Positions 1-7,377 of a stretch of DNA of 64,000 bases are shown in pieces; the stretch's first letter is position 1; each line of letters begins with the position of its first letter. The notes beneath the pieces were generated by a model. The model was not told the origin of the DNA. It saw nothing but the letters and a program-made list of their open reading frames with translations, and made no database searches. The translations under genes and the position numbers were made by a program. Origin of the DNA: Dyadobacter frigoris (lineage in GTDB: Bacteria > Bacteroidota > Bacteroidia > Cytophagales > Spirosomataceae); contig NZ_SZVO01000005.1 of NCBI RefSeq assembly GCF_005280585.1, positions 186,001-250,000 on the forward strand, in the 5' to 3' direction.

Positions 1-684
1 GCTGAGTAAAGTTTTGTGCAGATAAACCTGCCAGTACATAAGCCGGCGCGCATGGAGAAAATTTTCTATACTTAATATTCCTTTTTCTTCAACCACAAGC
101 TGGTCCTGACTGATATCCAGCATTTTTATAAGTCGATCAGCACCAATGGATCCTTCAATAACACCCGTGTAAAAACTGTCGCGATTGAGATAATCCATCC
201 GGTCCATATCCAGCTGGCTGGAAATCATCTGGTGGAAAAATTTCCGTGGATAAACTCCCTCAAACATTTGAATGGCAATATCCAATCGTCCGTCCATCTG
301 TCTGTTAAGCTCCTTCATCATAACCAGCGTGATGGATTCATGCTCCACCCCAGGCAAAAGAACACTTTCCAATACATGTGAAAAAGGCCCGTGACCAAGG
401 TCATGCAAAAGGATAGCCGCCTGAGCCGCTTCGAGCTCCGGCTCCCAAATTAAATGATCTCTTTCCTGCAAGGCACGCAACGCCTGGCTCATCAAATGCA
501 TGGCCCCCAACGCGTGGTGAAAACGCGTATGAAGCGCACCCGGATAAACGAGATCAGCCAAACCAAGCTGCTTAATCCGTCTTAAACGCTGAAAATAAGG
601 ATGTTCAACCAGATCAAAGAGCAAATCTGAGGAAATGGTGATAAAGCCGTAAACAGGGTCGTTGATTATTTTTCTTTTGTTCAA
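1..684 (-). CDS. HD-domain phosphohydrolase (partial, 3' end outside window)
   Basis: The visible 228 codons encode an HD-superfamily metal-dependent phosphohydrolase of the dNTPase-like or YdhJ-like group. Metal-binding residues are visible as His56-His57 in a RFHHALG stretch and His94-Asp95 in LLHDLGHGPFSH; a later QLDMDRMDYL segment supplies the further Asp typical of the fold. The N-terminus (NKRKIINDPVYGF) is typical of Bacteroidota members, and a TTG at 682-684 is the likely start; another in-frame TTG lies six codons upstream. The gene runs off the left edge, so the C-terminus is unseen. The substrate is not known; nucleotides are the usual guess. It is transcribed away from the tRNA locus. 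Confidence 0.85.
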   Translation of the reverse strand, partial: MNKRKIINDPVYGFITISSDLLFDLVEHPYFQRLRRIKQLGLADLVYPGALHTRFHHALGAMHLMSQALRALQERDHLIWEPELEAAQAAILLHDLGHGPFSHVLESVLLPGVEHESITLVMMKELNRQMDGRLDIAIQMFEGVYPRKFFHQMISSQLDMDRMDYLNRDSFYTGVIEGSIGADRLIKMLDISQDQLVVEEKGILSIENFLHARRLMYWQVYLHKTLLS

Positions 685-750
685 AACTTCTTTTTTTTGC
701 AAAAATAGTAAACTACGAACGCAGAAAAGAATGAAATCTTATGATAATCA

Positions 751-781
751 TTTGGAGAATTAATCTCTTTGACTAATTTTG
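751..781 (+). promoter_or_regulatory. Bacteroidota-type promoter for the tRNA pair
   Basis: TTTG at 751-754 and TAATTTTG at 774-781 are separated by exactly 19 bases, matching the known Bacteroidota sigma consensus TTTG-N19-TAnnTTTG. The sequence after it (CACTCC) is the same as after the tRNA-Leu promoter at 50802-50834. It would drive the tRNA copies at 851 and 950. Confidence 0.75.
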
Positions 782-850
782 CACTCCGAAGTCTTTCCAA
801 GATCAGGAAAAGCTGAAATAGTTAAGAAAGTTTATTTAATTATAAAGCAA

Positions 851-930
851 GGGCCTATAGCTCATTCGGTTAGAGCAACTGACCGCGCGGCGGACGCTCA
901 TAATCAGTAGGTGCCTGGTTCGATTTCAGG
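851..930 (+). pseudogene. Broken tRNA copy with 14-base insertion in the anticodon arm
   Basis: Bases 851-883 are identical to the 5' part of the intact tRNA at 950-1023, and 898-930 match its anticodon-loop-to-T-arm part with one change (CGATTT for CGATTC). A GC-rich 14-base block (884-897) interrupts the anticodon arm and would enlarge the loop to 21 bases. The 3' acceptor strand TGGGCCC is replaced by TAATAAA, so the acceptor stem cannot form. It is therefore read as a pseudogene although it shares the promoter with the intact copy. An unusual intron is unlikely because the acceptor stem is lost. Confidence 0.8.
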
Positions 931-949
931 TAATAAATAGAATTAATAA

Positions 950-1023
950 GGGCCTATAGCTCATTCGGTTAGAGCAACTGACTCATAATCAGTAGGTGCC
1001 TGGTTCGATTCCAGGTGGGCCCA
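950..1023 (+). tRNA. tRNA with CAU anticodon (elongator Met or Ile2)
   Basis: Complete cloverleaf: acceptor GGGCCTA/TGGGCCC, anticodon stem ACTGA/TCAGT with loop CTCATAA giving anticodon CAU, T arm CCTGG-TTCGATT-CCAGG, discriminator A at 1023. CCA is not encoded. The G1-C72 pair argues against initiator tRNA, which has a mismatch there. Whether this is elongator Met or Ile2, which needs lysidine at C34, cannot be decided by eye. It lies 19 bases after the broken copy and is followed by a strong terminator. Confidence 0.93.
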
Positions 1024-1025
1024 CA

Positions 1026-1076
1026 TTGAAACAAAAAAGATCTCATACAGTGTGTATGAGATCTTTTTTGTTTCAA
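1026..1076 (+). terminator. Rho-independent terminator after the CAU tRNA
   Basis: A perfect inverted repeat with 24-base arms and a three-base loop (GTG). The 3' arm contains six T residues. The symmetry makes it usable on both strands, but it sits directly behind the tRNA and before a convergent gene. Confidence 0.9.
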
Positions 1077-1152
1077 AATAGCCTCTCAACACTTATCATC
1101 TCTCAATTAAATCTAAACAATTACCAGAAATTTAAATTTCGGGAATAAATTT

Positions 1153-1761
1153 TTAATACCCTTCCAATTTCTCCAAAACACTCCCCAAAGGATTCAGCCA
1201 GATCGTTTCAATTCCTACTGTTTTGGCGGATTCAATATTATCGAAATTATCATCGATGAATAAAGTTTCTTCTGCTTTCAGATCCGCTTTTTTCAAAACT
1301 GCTGAATAAAATTCAGGATCAGGTTTCATAAAACCCATTTCATAGGAGAAAAAAGGTTGTTCAAAAAGGCTTAAAAAGTCATGACCGGAAACAGTGGCCC
1401 TGCTTGTCACTTCTTTTATATGTATCGAATTGGTATTGCTCAGCAAGAAAACCCGGTACGATTTTCCTAATTCCTGAATACGGTCGAGACGCTCTTTGGG
1501 CATTTCCTTTAACAATCCGCACCAGGCTCGATCGATTTCTCCATCGGTCAGTTTTTCTCCAAAAGCTTCCCTGAGTGAATTCCTAAAACCAGCGTTGTCT
1601 GTCTCTCCTATTTCCAGTTTGAAATAAAATTGTTTTTCGTCAAAAATCCCGGTAGCCTCCTCTTCCGTGATTTCGGCCAGATCGGCGAAAGCGCGATACG
1701 TTGCAGGAACGTCGATATCAATAATGACATTTCCCATGTCAAAAAGTAAATTCTTAATCAT
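1153..1761 (-). CDS. HAD-family phosphatase, YihX-like
   Basis: A 202-residue haloacid dehalogenase-superfamily hydrolase. Motif I is FDMGNVI with nucleophile Asp8; the DxGN variant is the form seen in YihX-type sugar-phosphate phosphatases. LLSNTN gives motif II, a GFMKPDP segment gives the motif III lysine, and FIDDNFDN gives the motif IV acidic pair. It is the last gene of a five-gene minus-strand operon, 24 bases after the GHMP kinase. From context it probably dephosphorylates a sugar phosphate made or used by that kinase pathway; the exact substrate is unknown. No signal peptide, so cytoplasmic. Confidence 0.85.
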   Translation of the reverse strand: MIKNLLFDMGNVIIDIDVPATYRAFADLAEITEEEATGIFDEKQFYFKLEIGETDNAGFRNSLREAFGEKLTDGEIDRAWCGLLKEMPKERLDRIQELGKSYRVFLLSNTNSIHIKEVTSRATVSGHDFLSLFEQPFFSYEMGFMKPDPEFYSAVLKKADLKAEETLFIDDNFDNIESAKTVGIETIWLNPLGSVLEKLEGY

Positions 1762-1785
1762 TATATTTTATTCCAATATTTTAAA

Positions 1786-3180
1786 TCAAACGACAACAAT
1801 ACCGTAACTGTCAGCCCCATCCGAACTTCCTTCAAATAAATAAGGTTCTCCGAGTTTTGCTTCTGAATAAGTCTTAAAAATCCTATTAATAGTCGGACCG
1901 GCATTTTTATTACCCAAAATCGCCACTGTTCCACCTGCTCCGCCGCCGGTTATTTTTGCTCCGTAAATCCCGTTTCCTATCCCTTCGTTCCGACAAAGAT
2001 CAACCAAAAAATCTGTGGCTTTTGCACCCAGTCCGCATTCGGTGTAGGCGTAATGTGACTGATACATTAAATCTCCCATCAAACCAAAAGCCCGTTCAGA
2101 CGGACTCACGGATGCCCCGCGCGATAATTCTGAAAACAACTGAACCCGCTGGTTTTCTTCTACCGCATACCGCGTATTTGCCTTTACGTTGTACTGCACT
2201 TCATCTTTCAACGGCGTAAAAGGATCAACATGAATCTTGCATTTCTCCAGATATTCTTTCTGATTTACGGTTTCCGGTAAAAGTTTTTCGTATTTCTGAT
2301 AAAAAACAGATCGTGAAATATTAGCCAGATAGCCATTCCAGAACCTATCCGTATAACATGGAATATCACTGCTCGTATCAAGCGTTACGTCCAGACCTTC
2401 AAAATCACAGATCATTTTATAACCCATAAAAGCCGCTGCTCGCGCCGCTTCATACTCAATCCCGGAAACCTGATGGCTCACACCGGAATCAATCCCCCAA
2501 ACCTGCAATTCGTCCGGTAAAGTGATAAGCAGCTCTGGAATACAAGGCTGACAAATCAACGGCATCACATGCCCTTTTTTGCCGGTTACAACAGCGATCT
2601 GATCCATAATTCCGCAAGCAGAATCCGCAATCACATTTTCAACCCATTGACAGGCCAGAGCAAGTTGGACGCCAGACAAATCAATACCATAAGCAGCTGC
2701 TGAGGACTTCATAACCGCAACTTCGATCGCGGCCGACGAACTTACGCCACGATTGAGCGGAACCGTGGATTCCATGTAAAGTTGAATGCCTTTTGTAATG
2801 CCGTATTTCTTTTTTAAATAATGCAGATTTCCCAGCACATAAGCCGTCCACCGGACAGACGGCGAGCGGTTGACCATTTCTTTGACATAATGCTCATCCG
2901 AAAGATCTTCCAGATTAATAATAATTTCCCCCTGCCAGCCAGCATCGGTCACCGTTTTATTTCTCAAAACCACAAGTCCGTCTTCCCGAAGCTGAGCTGC
3001 CGCATAAGTCGCTTCTTTTATGGTTGATTCGAAAACGAGTCCGCCGGTATAATCATCATTTCCACCCATTAAATCCAACCGGCCGGGAGCTCTTGAAATA
3101 TGTACAGGAAACTCCGGAGAAAAGAATTCCCCGGCATATTTTATGCGTTTTACCGTTGTTTCAAAATCTATATTTTCCAT
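1786..3180 (-). CDS. GHMP sugar kinase, L-arabinokinase/galactokinase-like
   Basis: A 464-residue GHMP-family kinase that should phosphorylate the anomeric hydroxyl of a free sugar with ATP. Visible motifs: N-terminal APGRLDLMGGNDDYTGG (galactokinase-type sugar site), PLNRGVSSSAA (phosphate loop, motif 2) and C-terminal KITGGGAGG (motif 3). Segments such as ENVIADSACGIMDQI, WGIDSGVSH and AAFMGYKMI closely recall the kinase half of plant L-arabinokinase, more than classical GalK. Its stop directly abuts the upstream aminotransferase (no gap), so translation is probably coupled. Sugar specificity (L-arabinose, galactose, or something rarer) is not resolvable from sequence. Confidence 0.85.
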   Translation of the reverse strand: MENIDFETTVKRIKYAGEFFSPEFPVHISRAPGRLDLMGGNDDYTGGLVFESTIKEATYAAAQLREDGLVVLRNKTVTDAGWQGEIIINLEDLSDEHYVKEMVNRSPSVRWTAYVLGNLHYLKKKYGITKGIQLYMESTVPLNRGVSSSAAIEVAVMKSSAAAYGIDLSGVQLALACQWVENVIADSACGIMDQIAVVTGKKGHVMPLICQPCIPELLITLPDELQVWGIDSGVSHQVSGIEYEAARAAAFMGYKMICDFEGLDVTLDTSSDIPCYTDRFWNGYLANISRSVFYQKYEKLLPETVNQKEYLEKCKIHVDPFTPLKDEVQYNVKANTRYAVEENQRVQLFSELSRGASVSPSERAFGLMGDLMYQSHYAYTECGLGAKATDFLVDLCRNEGIGNGIYGAKITGGGAGGTVAILGNKNAGPTINRIFKTYSEAKLGEPYLFEGSSDGADSYGIVVV

Positions 3181-4371
3181 CTACGAACGAATACTCCTGA
3201 TACTTTTCACAAGATATTCCAGCGCTTCTTCGGTCTGGCGTGGATTGATCGGAAGCGTAACCAATTCCTCAGCCAGTTTTTCAGCATGAGGAAATTGCCC
3301 TTTTTTCATTCCGCGGTTTTTAAATGCGGTAGAATAATGAAGCGGTATGTAATGAAACCCAACTTTGATCCCGAATTTGTGAAGCATATCATAAATGAAA
3401 TCCTCTTTATTCATTCCAAATTCTTTTGGATCGATCCTTACCGGATATAAATGAAAAACGTGTTTGTTATACGGCCTCACGGTTGGCAAAGTTAGTCCGG
3501 GTACGTCCTGCAATGCTTCTGTCAGATAAGCGGCATTATCAATCCGGTGCTGATTCAGCATATCCACTTTTTTAATTTGCTCACAGCCTACGGCAGCCTG
3601 AATGTCCGTCATCCGGAAATTATACCCGCAATCGTCAAAATCCTGCCACCAGAATTTTTTCCCGATCGGAAATTTCTCTTCATCCAGTTTGCAATATTTG
3701 GTACTGTTTCCATGCACACGTGTACAATGAGAACGATACAATGATATTTTTTCAAAAATTTCAGGATCATTGGTCGTTACAATTCCACCTTCACCCAAGG
3801 TTGAAATGTTTTTTTGTTCGTGAAAACTGAAACAACCTGTCGCGCCGATCGTCCCTACTTTTTTACCTTTATACTCAGCACCGATCGCGTGGGCGGCATC
3901 TTCGACGACGGAAAAATTATGTTTTTGAGATAATCCCATAATTTCGTCCATATCGCAAGGCTGACCATAAAGATGCACCGGAATTACGGCTTTGGTATTC
4001 GGCGTCAGTTTATCTTCAAGCTGATTCGGATCGAGATTGTAAGTAACGGGATCAATATCGACAAAATCAACCTCAGCACCCAACGTAACCGGCGCAGCGG
4101 CTGTTGCGATCCAGGTAATAGGCGATGTCAGAACGCGATCCCCCGGCTTAATCCCGATCCCGATCATGGAAAGAAACAAAGCCGTTGAACCGTTGCTTAC
4201 CACTCTGGCATATTTTGCTCCGGTATATTCTGCAAACATTTTTTCAAACCGGATACATTCGTCGCCGCTCGTTGGCGCATTATTTCTGAGCACCCGCAAT
4301 ACGGCTTCCTCTTCTTCCTTGCCGTATTGTGTGCCAAATTTTATTTCAAGATCAAACTTAATACCACTCAT
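3181..4371 (-). CDS. DegT/DnrJ/EryC1-family PLP aminotransferase
   Basis: A 396-residue type I-fold PLP enzyme of the sugar aminotransferase family. The PLP lysine is Lys187 in FSFHEQKNISTLGEGG, the family's usual SFxxxKN motif, and Asp158 in VEDAAHAIGA should contact the pyridine nitrogen. Family members transfer an amino group from glutamate or glutamine to a keto sugar, normally nucleotide-linked, or to a ketocyclitol. Here no nucleotidyltransferase is present in the operon, so the acceptor might be a free keto sugar or cyclitol; that is inference. It lies two bases after the reductase gene and abuts the kinase gene. Confidence 0.88.
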   Translation of the reverse strand: MSGIKFDLEIKFGTQYGKEEEEAVLRVLRNNAPTSGDECIRFEKMFAEYTGAKYARVVSNGSTALFLSMIGIGIKPGDRVLTSPITWIATAAAPVTLGAEVDFVDIDPVTYNLDPNQLEDKLTPNTKAVIPVHLYGQPCDMDEIMGLSQKHNFSVVEDAAHAIGAEYKGKKVGTIGATGCFSFHEQKNISTLGEGGIVTTNDPEIFEKISLYRSHCTRVHGNSTKYCKLDEEKFPIGKKFWWQDFDDCGYNFRMTDIQAAVGCEQIKKVDMLNQHRIDNAAYLTEALQDVPGLTLPTVRPYNKHVFHLYPVRIDPKEFGMNKEDFIYDMLHKFGIKVGFHYIPLHYSTAFKNRGMKKGQFPHAEKLAEELVTLPINPRQTEEALEYLVKSIRSIRS

Positions 4372-4373
4372 AA

Positions 4374-5270
4374 TTATATTTCAGTTTTAAAATTCAGGGT
4401 TAAAGCCAATCCTTCCGACAGAGATTTCATGGGTGTTTTTAGTATTTTTTTCGCCAGCGTGTTATCCATCGTAGCATTATCCGGACGCGGTGCCCGTCCG
4501 GGCATCGCATTGGAATTGACCGGTATTATGACAGCTTCCGAAAAATTCAGTTCTCTGGCAATTTCCTGCGCCATTTTATACCGGTTGATTCCGGTATTCC
4601 CGGCCAGATGAATAATTCCGGCGAAATCATTTCCGGCCAGTTCTATCAAAGCACTTCCCAGCGAAATCACATCCACGGGGGTACGTATTTCGTTTTCAGG
4701 AAATTTCATTTCTTCACCTTTTTGCAATTTTTCAAGCATATCTGCCAGAAATGAATTCCCTTTTCCCTTAACTGATAGACCCATCACAAGAGACAGTCGG
4801 GCAACTACATTTTTGTTTGAGGCCAACAGCACAATTTGCTCCGCTTTTATTTTGGTTTCTGCGTAAAAATTGACCGCTCCTGGATAATCGTTTTCTGAAT
4901 AATTTCCCTTTTTTCCGTCAAAAACTGTATCCGTAGAACAAAAAACCAGTTTGGCTCCAATTTTAGCACATAATCGGGCTAAGGTATCGGTGACACCAGC
5001 ATTTGTTTTTTCAGCCGCTTCCTTATTTGCTTCACAAAAATCGATGTTGGCCATTGCCGCTGTATGAATAACGGCGTCTGGTTTTATTTCTTCCAGAATC
5101 GCTTCGAGCTTTTCGAAATCAAGCAAATCAAGCTGGTGATAGGTAACATTATTCTCATTACCGATTTGCTCCGTTCGTGCTATTCCGTGTATTTCCCAAT
5201 CATCCGGAGCCTGTGCAATAATACTTCCTGCCACAAAACCATTGGAACCTGTAACGATTACTTTCATCAA
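4374..5270 (-). CDS. RmlD-like NAD(P)-dependent sugar reductase/epimerase
   Basis: A 298-residue extended SDR protein resembling dTDP-4-dehydrorhamnose reductase. The Rossmann glycine motif is TGSNGFVAG near residue 7; CSTDTVFDG at about 111 is the family's serine/threonine segment, and Tyr136-x3-Lys140 (YAETK) is the catalytic pair. Family enzymes reduce or oxidise a keto/hydroxy group of an activated sugar. It is the second gene of the operon, eight bases after the transporter. Because the other genes lack dTDP-sugar steps, rhamnose synthesis is unlikely; oxidation of an imported sugar to a keto form for the aminotransferase is a possible role. Confidence 0.82.
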   Translation of the reverse strand: MMKVIVTGSNGFVAGSIIAQAPDDWEIHGIARTEQIGNENNVTYHQLDLLDFEKLEAILEEIKPDAVIHTAAMANIDFCEANKEAAEKTNAGVTDTLARLCAKIGAKLVFCSTDTVFDGKKGNYSENDYPGAVNFYAETKIKAEQIVLLASNKNVVARLSLVMGLSVKGKGNSFLADMLEKLQKGEEMKFPENEIRTPVDVISLGSALIELAGNDFAGIIHLAGNTGINRYKMAQEIARELNFSEAVIIPVNSNAMPGRAPRPDNATMDNTLAKKILKTPMKSLSEGLALTLNFKTEI

Positions 5271-5278
5271 ACTAAAAA

Positions 5279-6511
5279 TTAAATTGAACTGGTTATTTGC
5301 TGATCCGATACCATATTGATTTCACTTTTCACTTCGTTTTTAAAAGATTCTTTCGTTAAGAAAAAGGCATAAATCGCGATCATAATCAGACAAAAGAAGG
5401 GGACTACATAAGATATTTGCACGCCGTGTTTGTCGGCGATCATACCCTGAATGGGCGGAAAAACAGAACCGCCGATGATAGCAAAATTTAATAAAGCGGA
5501 TCCCTTTCCGGTAAACGCGCCGATATCCTCAATAGCCAGACTGAATAATGTCGGAAACATGATCGAAAGAAAAAGTCCCGATCCTGCCAGTACCAATTCG
5601 TTAAATCCGGTATTGAAAAATATACAGACAAAGAAAAAAATCGCCATACCAACCGCATAAATCCCGACCAGTTTATGCGCTTTGATGTATTTCAAAATAA
5701 AAACTGCCGCGATACCCATCACTGCCGTAAAAAAATAATAAAGTGTGAGGTAACTCGCCGACTGCGCATCGTTAAAATGCAAAACCGTTTTGAGATAAGG
5801 AATAAAAAAGCCAGCCGTACAAGCCTCAGCGCCCATATAGAAAAACATGGCAAAAACGCCGTAGAAAAGATGTTTATAGGACATGCCCTCTTTCAAAATT
5901 CCTTTTAGCGTAAATGGCTCGTCATCCTCCGGTTTCATGGAAGGCAAATGAGAAAAATACATTAAAATGGCCGTTGCCAGTAACGTGATCGCCAATAGTA
6001 AATAAGGAAAATGATAGCGAATCTGGCCCACTTTATCGTAGATCAGCGCAGTTGCCAAAAGTGGTGTAATGGCATAACCGATGCGGGAAAATACCTGGAC
6101 AAAATTAATCCGCTGGTGCGCTCCCTCCGGGTCGCCAAGCAGGGAAGCGAACGGATTAGCGGCGACATTTATGATAGTAATTCCGGTTGAAATAATAAAA
6201 ATTGCAACCAGTACCAGCGGATAAGAATCGAATATTTTTGCCGGGACAAAAAAGACACAGCCCAGCGAACAGGTTACGACGGCCACAAGCAGGCTGATTT
6301 TATAACCATAATGATGGATCATCCAGGCAATCGGGATTGGGAAAATAATGTAGGTCAGGTAAAACGTAAACTGGATCATACTGGCTTCGATGTAACTAAG
6401 CTTGAAATGTGTTACGAGCGAAGGCAGCAGAATATCGTTCATACAAAACAATGAACCGACCATCAAAAACATCAACGAAAGTAAAAGCAGCGGTTTGACC
6501 TGGTGTTTCAT
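5279..6511 (-). CDS. MFS sugar transporter, FucP-like
   Basis: A 410-residue major facilitator with about twelve hydrophobic segments, resembling the FucP/glucose-galactose H+ symporter group common in Bacteroidota. The first helix pair (LLLLSLMFLMVGSLF) and the conserved intracellular loop in the N-terminal half fit the family. It heads the five-gene operon and would import the substrate that the following reductase, aminotransferase, kinase and phosphatase act upon. Inner membrane. The 286 bases upstream hold no exact TAnnTTTG element that I could find on this strand. Confidence 0.88.
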   Translation of the reverse strand: MKHQVKPLLLLSLMFLMVGSLFCMNDILLPSLVTHFKLSYIEASMIQFTFYLTYIIFPIPIAWMIHHYGYKISLLVAVVTCSLGCVFFVPAKIFDSYPLVLVAIFIISTGITIINVAANPFASLLGDPEGAHQRINFVQVFSRIGYAITPLLATALIYDKVGQIRYHFPYLLLAITLLATAILMYFSHLPSMKPEDDEPFTLKGILKEGMSYKHLFYGVFAMFFYMGAEACTAGFFIPYLKTVLHFNDAQSASYLTLYYFFTAVMGIAAVFILKYIKAHKLVGIYAVGMAIFFFVCIFFNTGFNELVLAGSGLFLSIMFPTLFSLAIEDIGAFTGKGSALLNFAIIGGSVFPPIQGMIADKHGVQISYVVPFFCLIMIAIYAFFLTKESFKNEVKSEINMVSDQQITSSI

Positions 6512-6797
6512 TTTATTGTTATGAAAATTTAATTGAGCTGCCGGACAATTTAACGATACGGTAATCTGACTGAATCCAAAACTGTTAATTATTATACTTT
6601 AAAATCATCCATGTTGACCATCGTTTTAAATTAAAAACAATTTAATGTGCTATTCATTTTGAGAATATTCTCCGTATCCGTTTATATTTATTCAGAATTT
6701 TTGTCCGCGTATAATCGTAGTTATTTGCCGTTATCTCCTTTTACCATCAAGGCGACTTTTGGAAAACCTGATAAGCAGATATTAATAAATTTATAAA

Positions 6798-7286
6798 ATG
6801 GAATTTCAAGAGATAAAAAGCAATCTGGCCATAAGCAATCTGGCCATAAAAGGAATTTCCGGCAGAAGTGTCCCAAATCCGGGAGGTTCTTATATTGCCG
6901 TGAATGTGAGAGGAAATATCGCCTATGTGGCGATCCAGTTTCCGATTGATCAGGGCGTTTTACATTACGCCGGAAAACTGGGAAAAGAAGTTACTACAAT
7001 AGAAGGTTACCAGGCAGCAAGAATCGCAGCAATGAACATTCTGGGACAAATCGAAAAACATCTGGGTTTTGAAAAAATTGAAGGATTAAACCATCTGGAT
7101 ATTTATTACGCCGCCGACGGCGAATGGAATGAATCTCCTACCATAGCAGATGGCGCTTCGGATTTATTTCTGGAAGTTTTGGGTGATCAGGGGAAGCATA
7201 CGAGAGCGCTGTTTGGGGTTGAGAGGCTGCCGGGATTTGCTTGTGTTGGGGTGACTGGGGGCGTTTACGCTTTTGGAATTGTATAA
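6798..7286 (+). CDS. RidA-family (YjgF/UK114) protein
   Basis: A 162-residue single-domain protein of the RidA superfamily, which includes enamine/imine deaminases that clear reactive 2-aminoacrylate; several subgroups have other or unknown functions. The C-terminal TRALFGVERLPG carries the arginine expected at the substrate-carboxylate position. The N-terminus contains an exact duplicated 15-base unit, so residues SNLAI occur twice in a row. It is slightly longer than typical 130-residue RidA and belongs to the roughly 150-residue Atu1372-like branch. It stands alone, divergent from the sugar operon. Confidence 0.78.
   Translation: MEFQEIKSNLAISNLAIKGISGRSVPNPGGSYIAVNVRGNIAYVAIQFPIDQGVLHYAGKLGKEVTTIEGYQAARIAAMNILGQIEKHLGFEKIEGLNHLDIYYAADGEWNESPTIADGASDLFLEVLGDQGKHTRALFGVERLPGFACVGVTGGVYAFGIV
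6819..6848 (+). repeat. Exact 15-base tandem duplication inside the RidA-family gene
   Basis: AGCAATCTGGCCATA occurs at 6819-6833 and again at 6834-6848. The unit is a multiple of three and keeps the frame, adding five residues near the N-terminus. Confidence 0.95.
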
Positions 7287-7377
7287 TTTTGCTCCGTAAT
7301 AACACATAGTTGTAATCTTTTTCGTATTATGAATACAGGAATATTTTCATGACTAAAAACAATAAATCTTAAATAAA

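Noticed and set aside
884..897. tRNA intron in the first CAU copy
   Set aside because: The same copy has lost the 3' acceptor strand, so no functional tRNA could be made even after splicing.
3100..4611. Plus-strand ORFs in the sugar operon
   Set aside because: All overlap well-supported minus-strand enzymes and show no protein family features.
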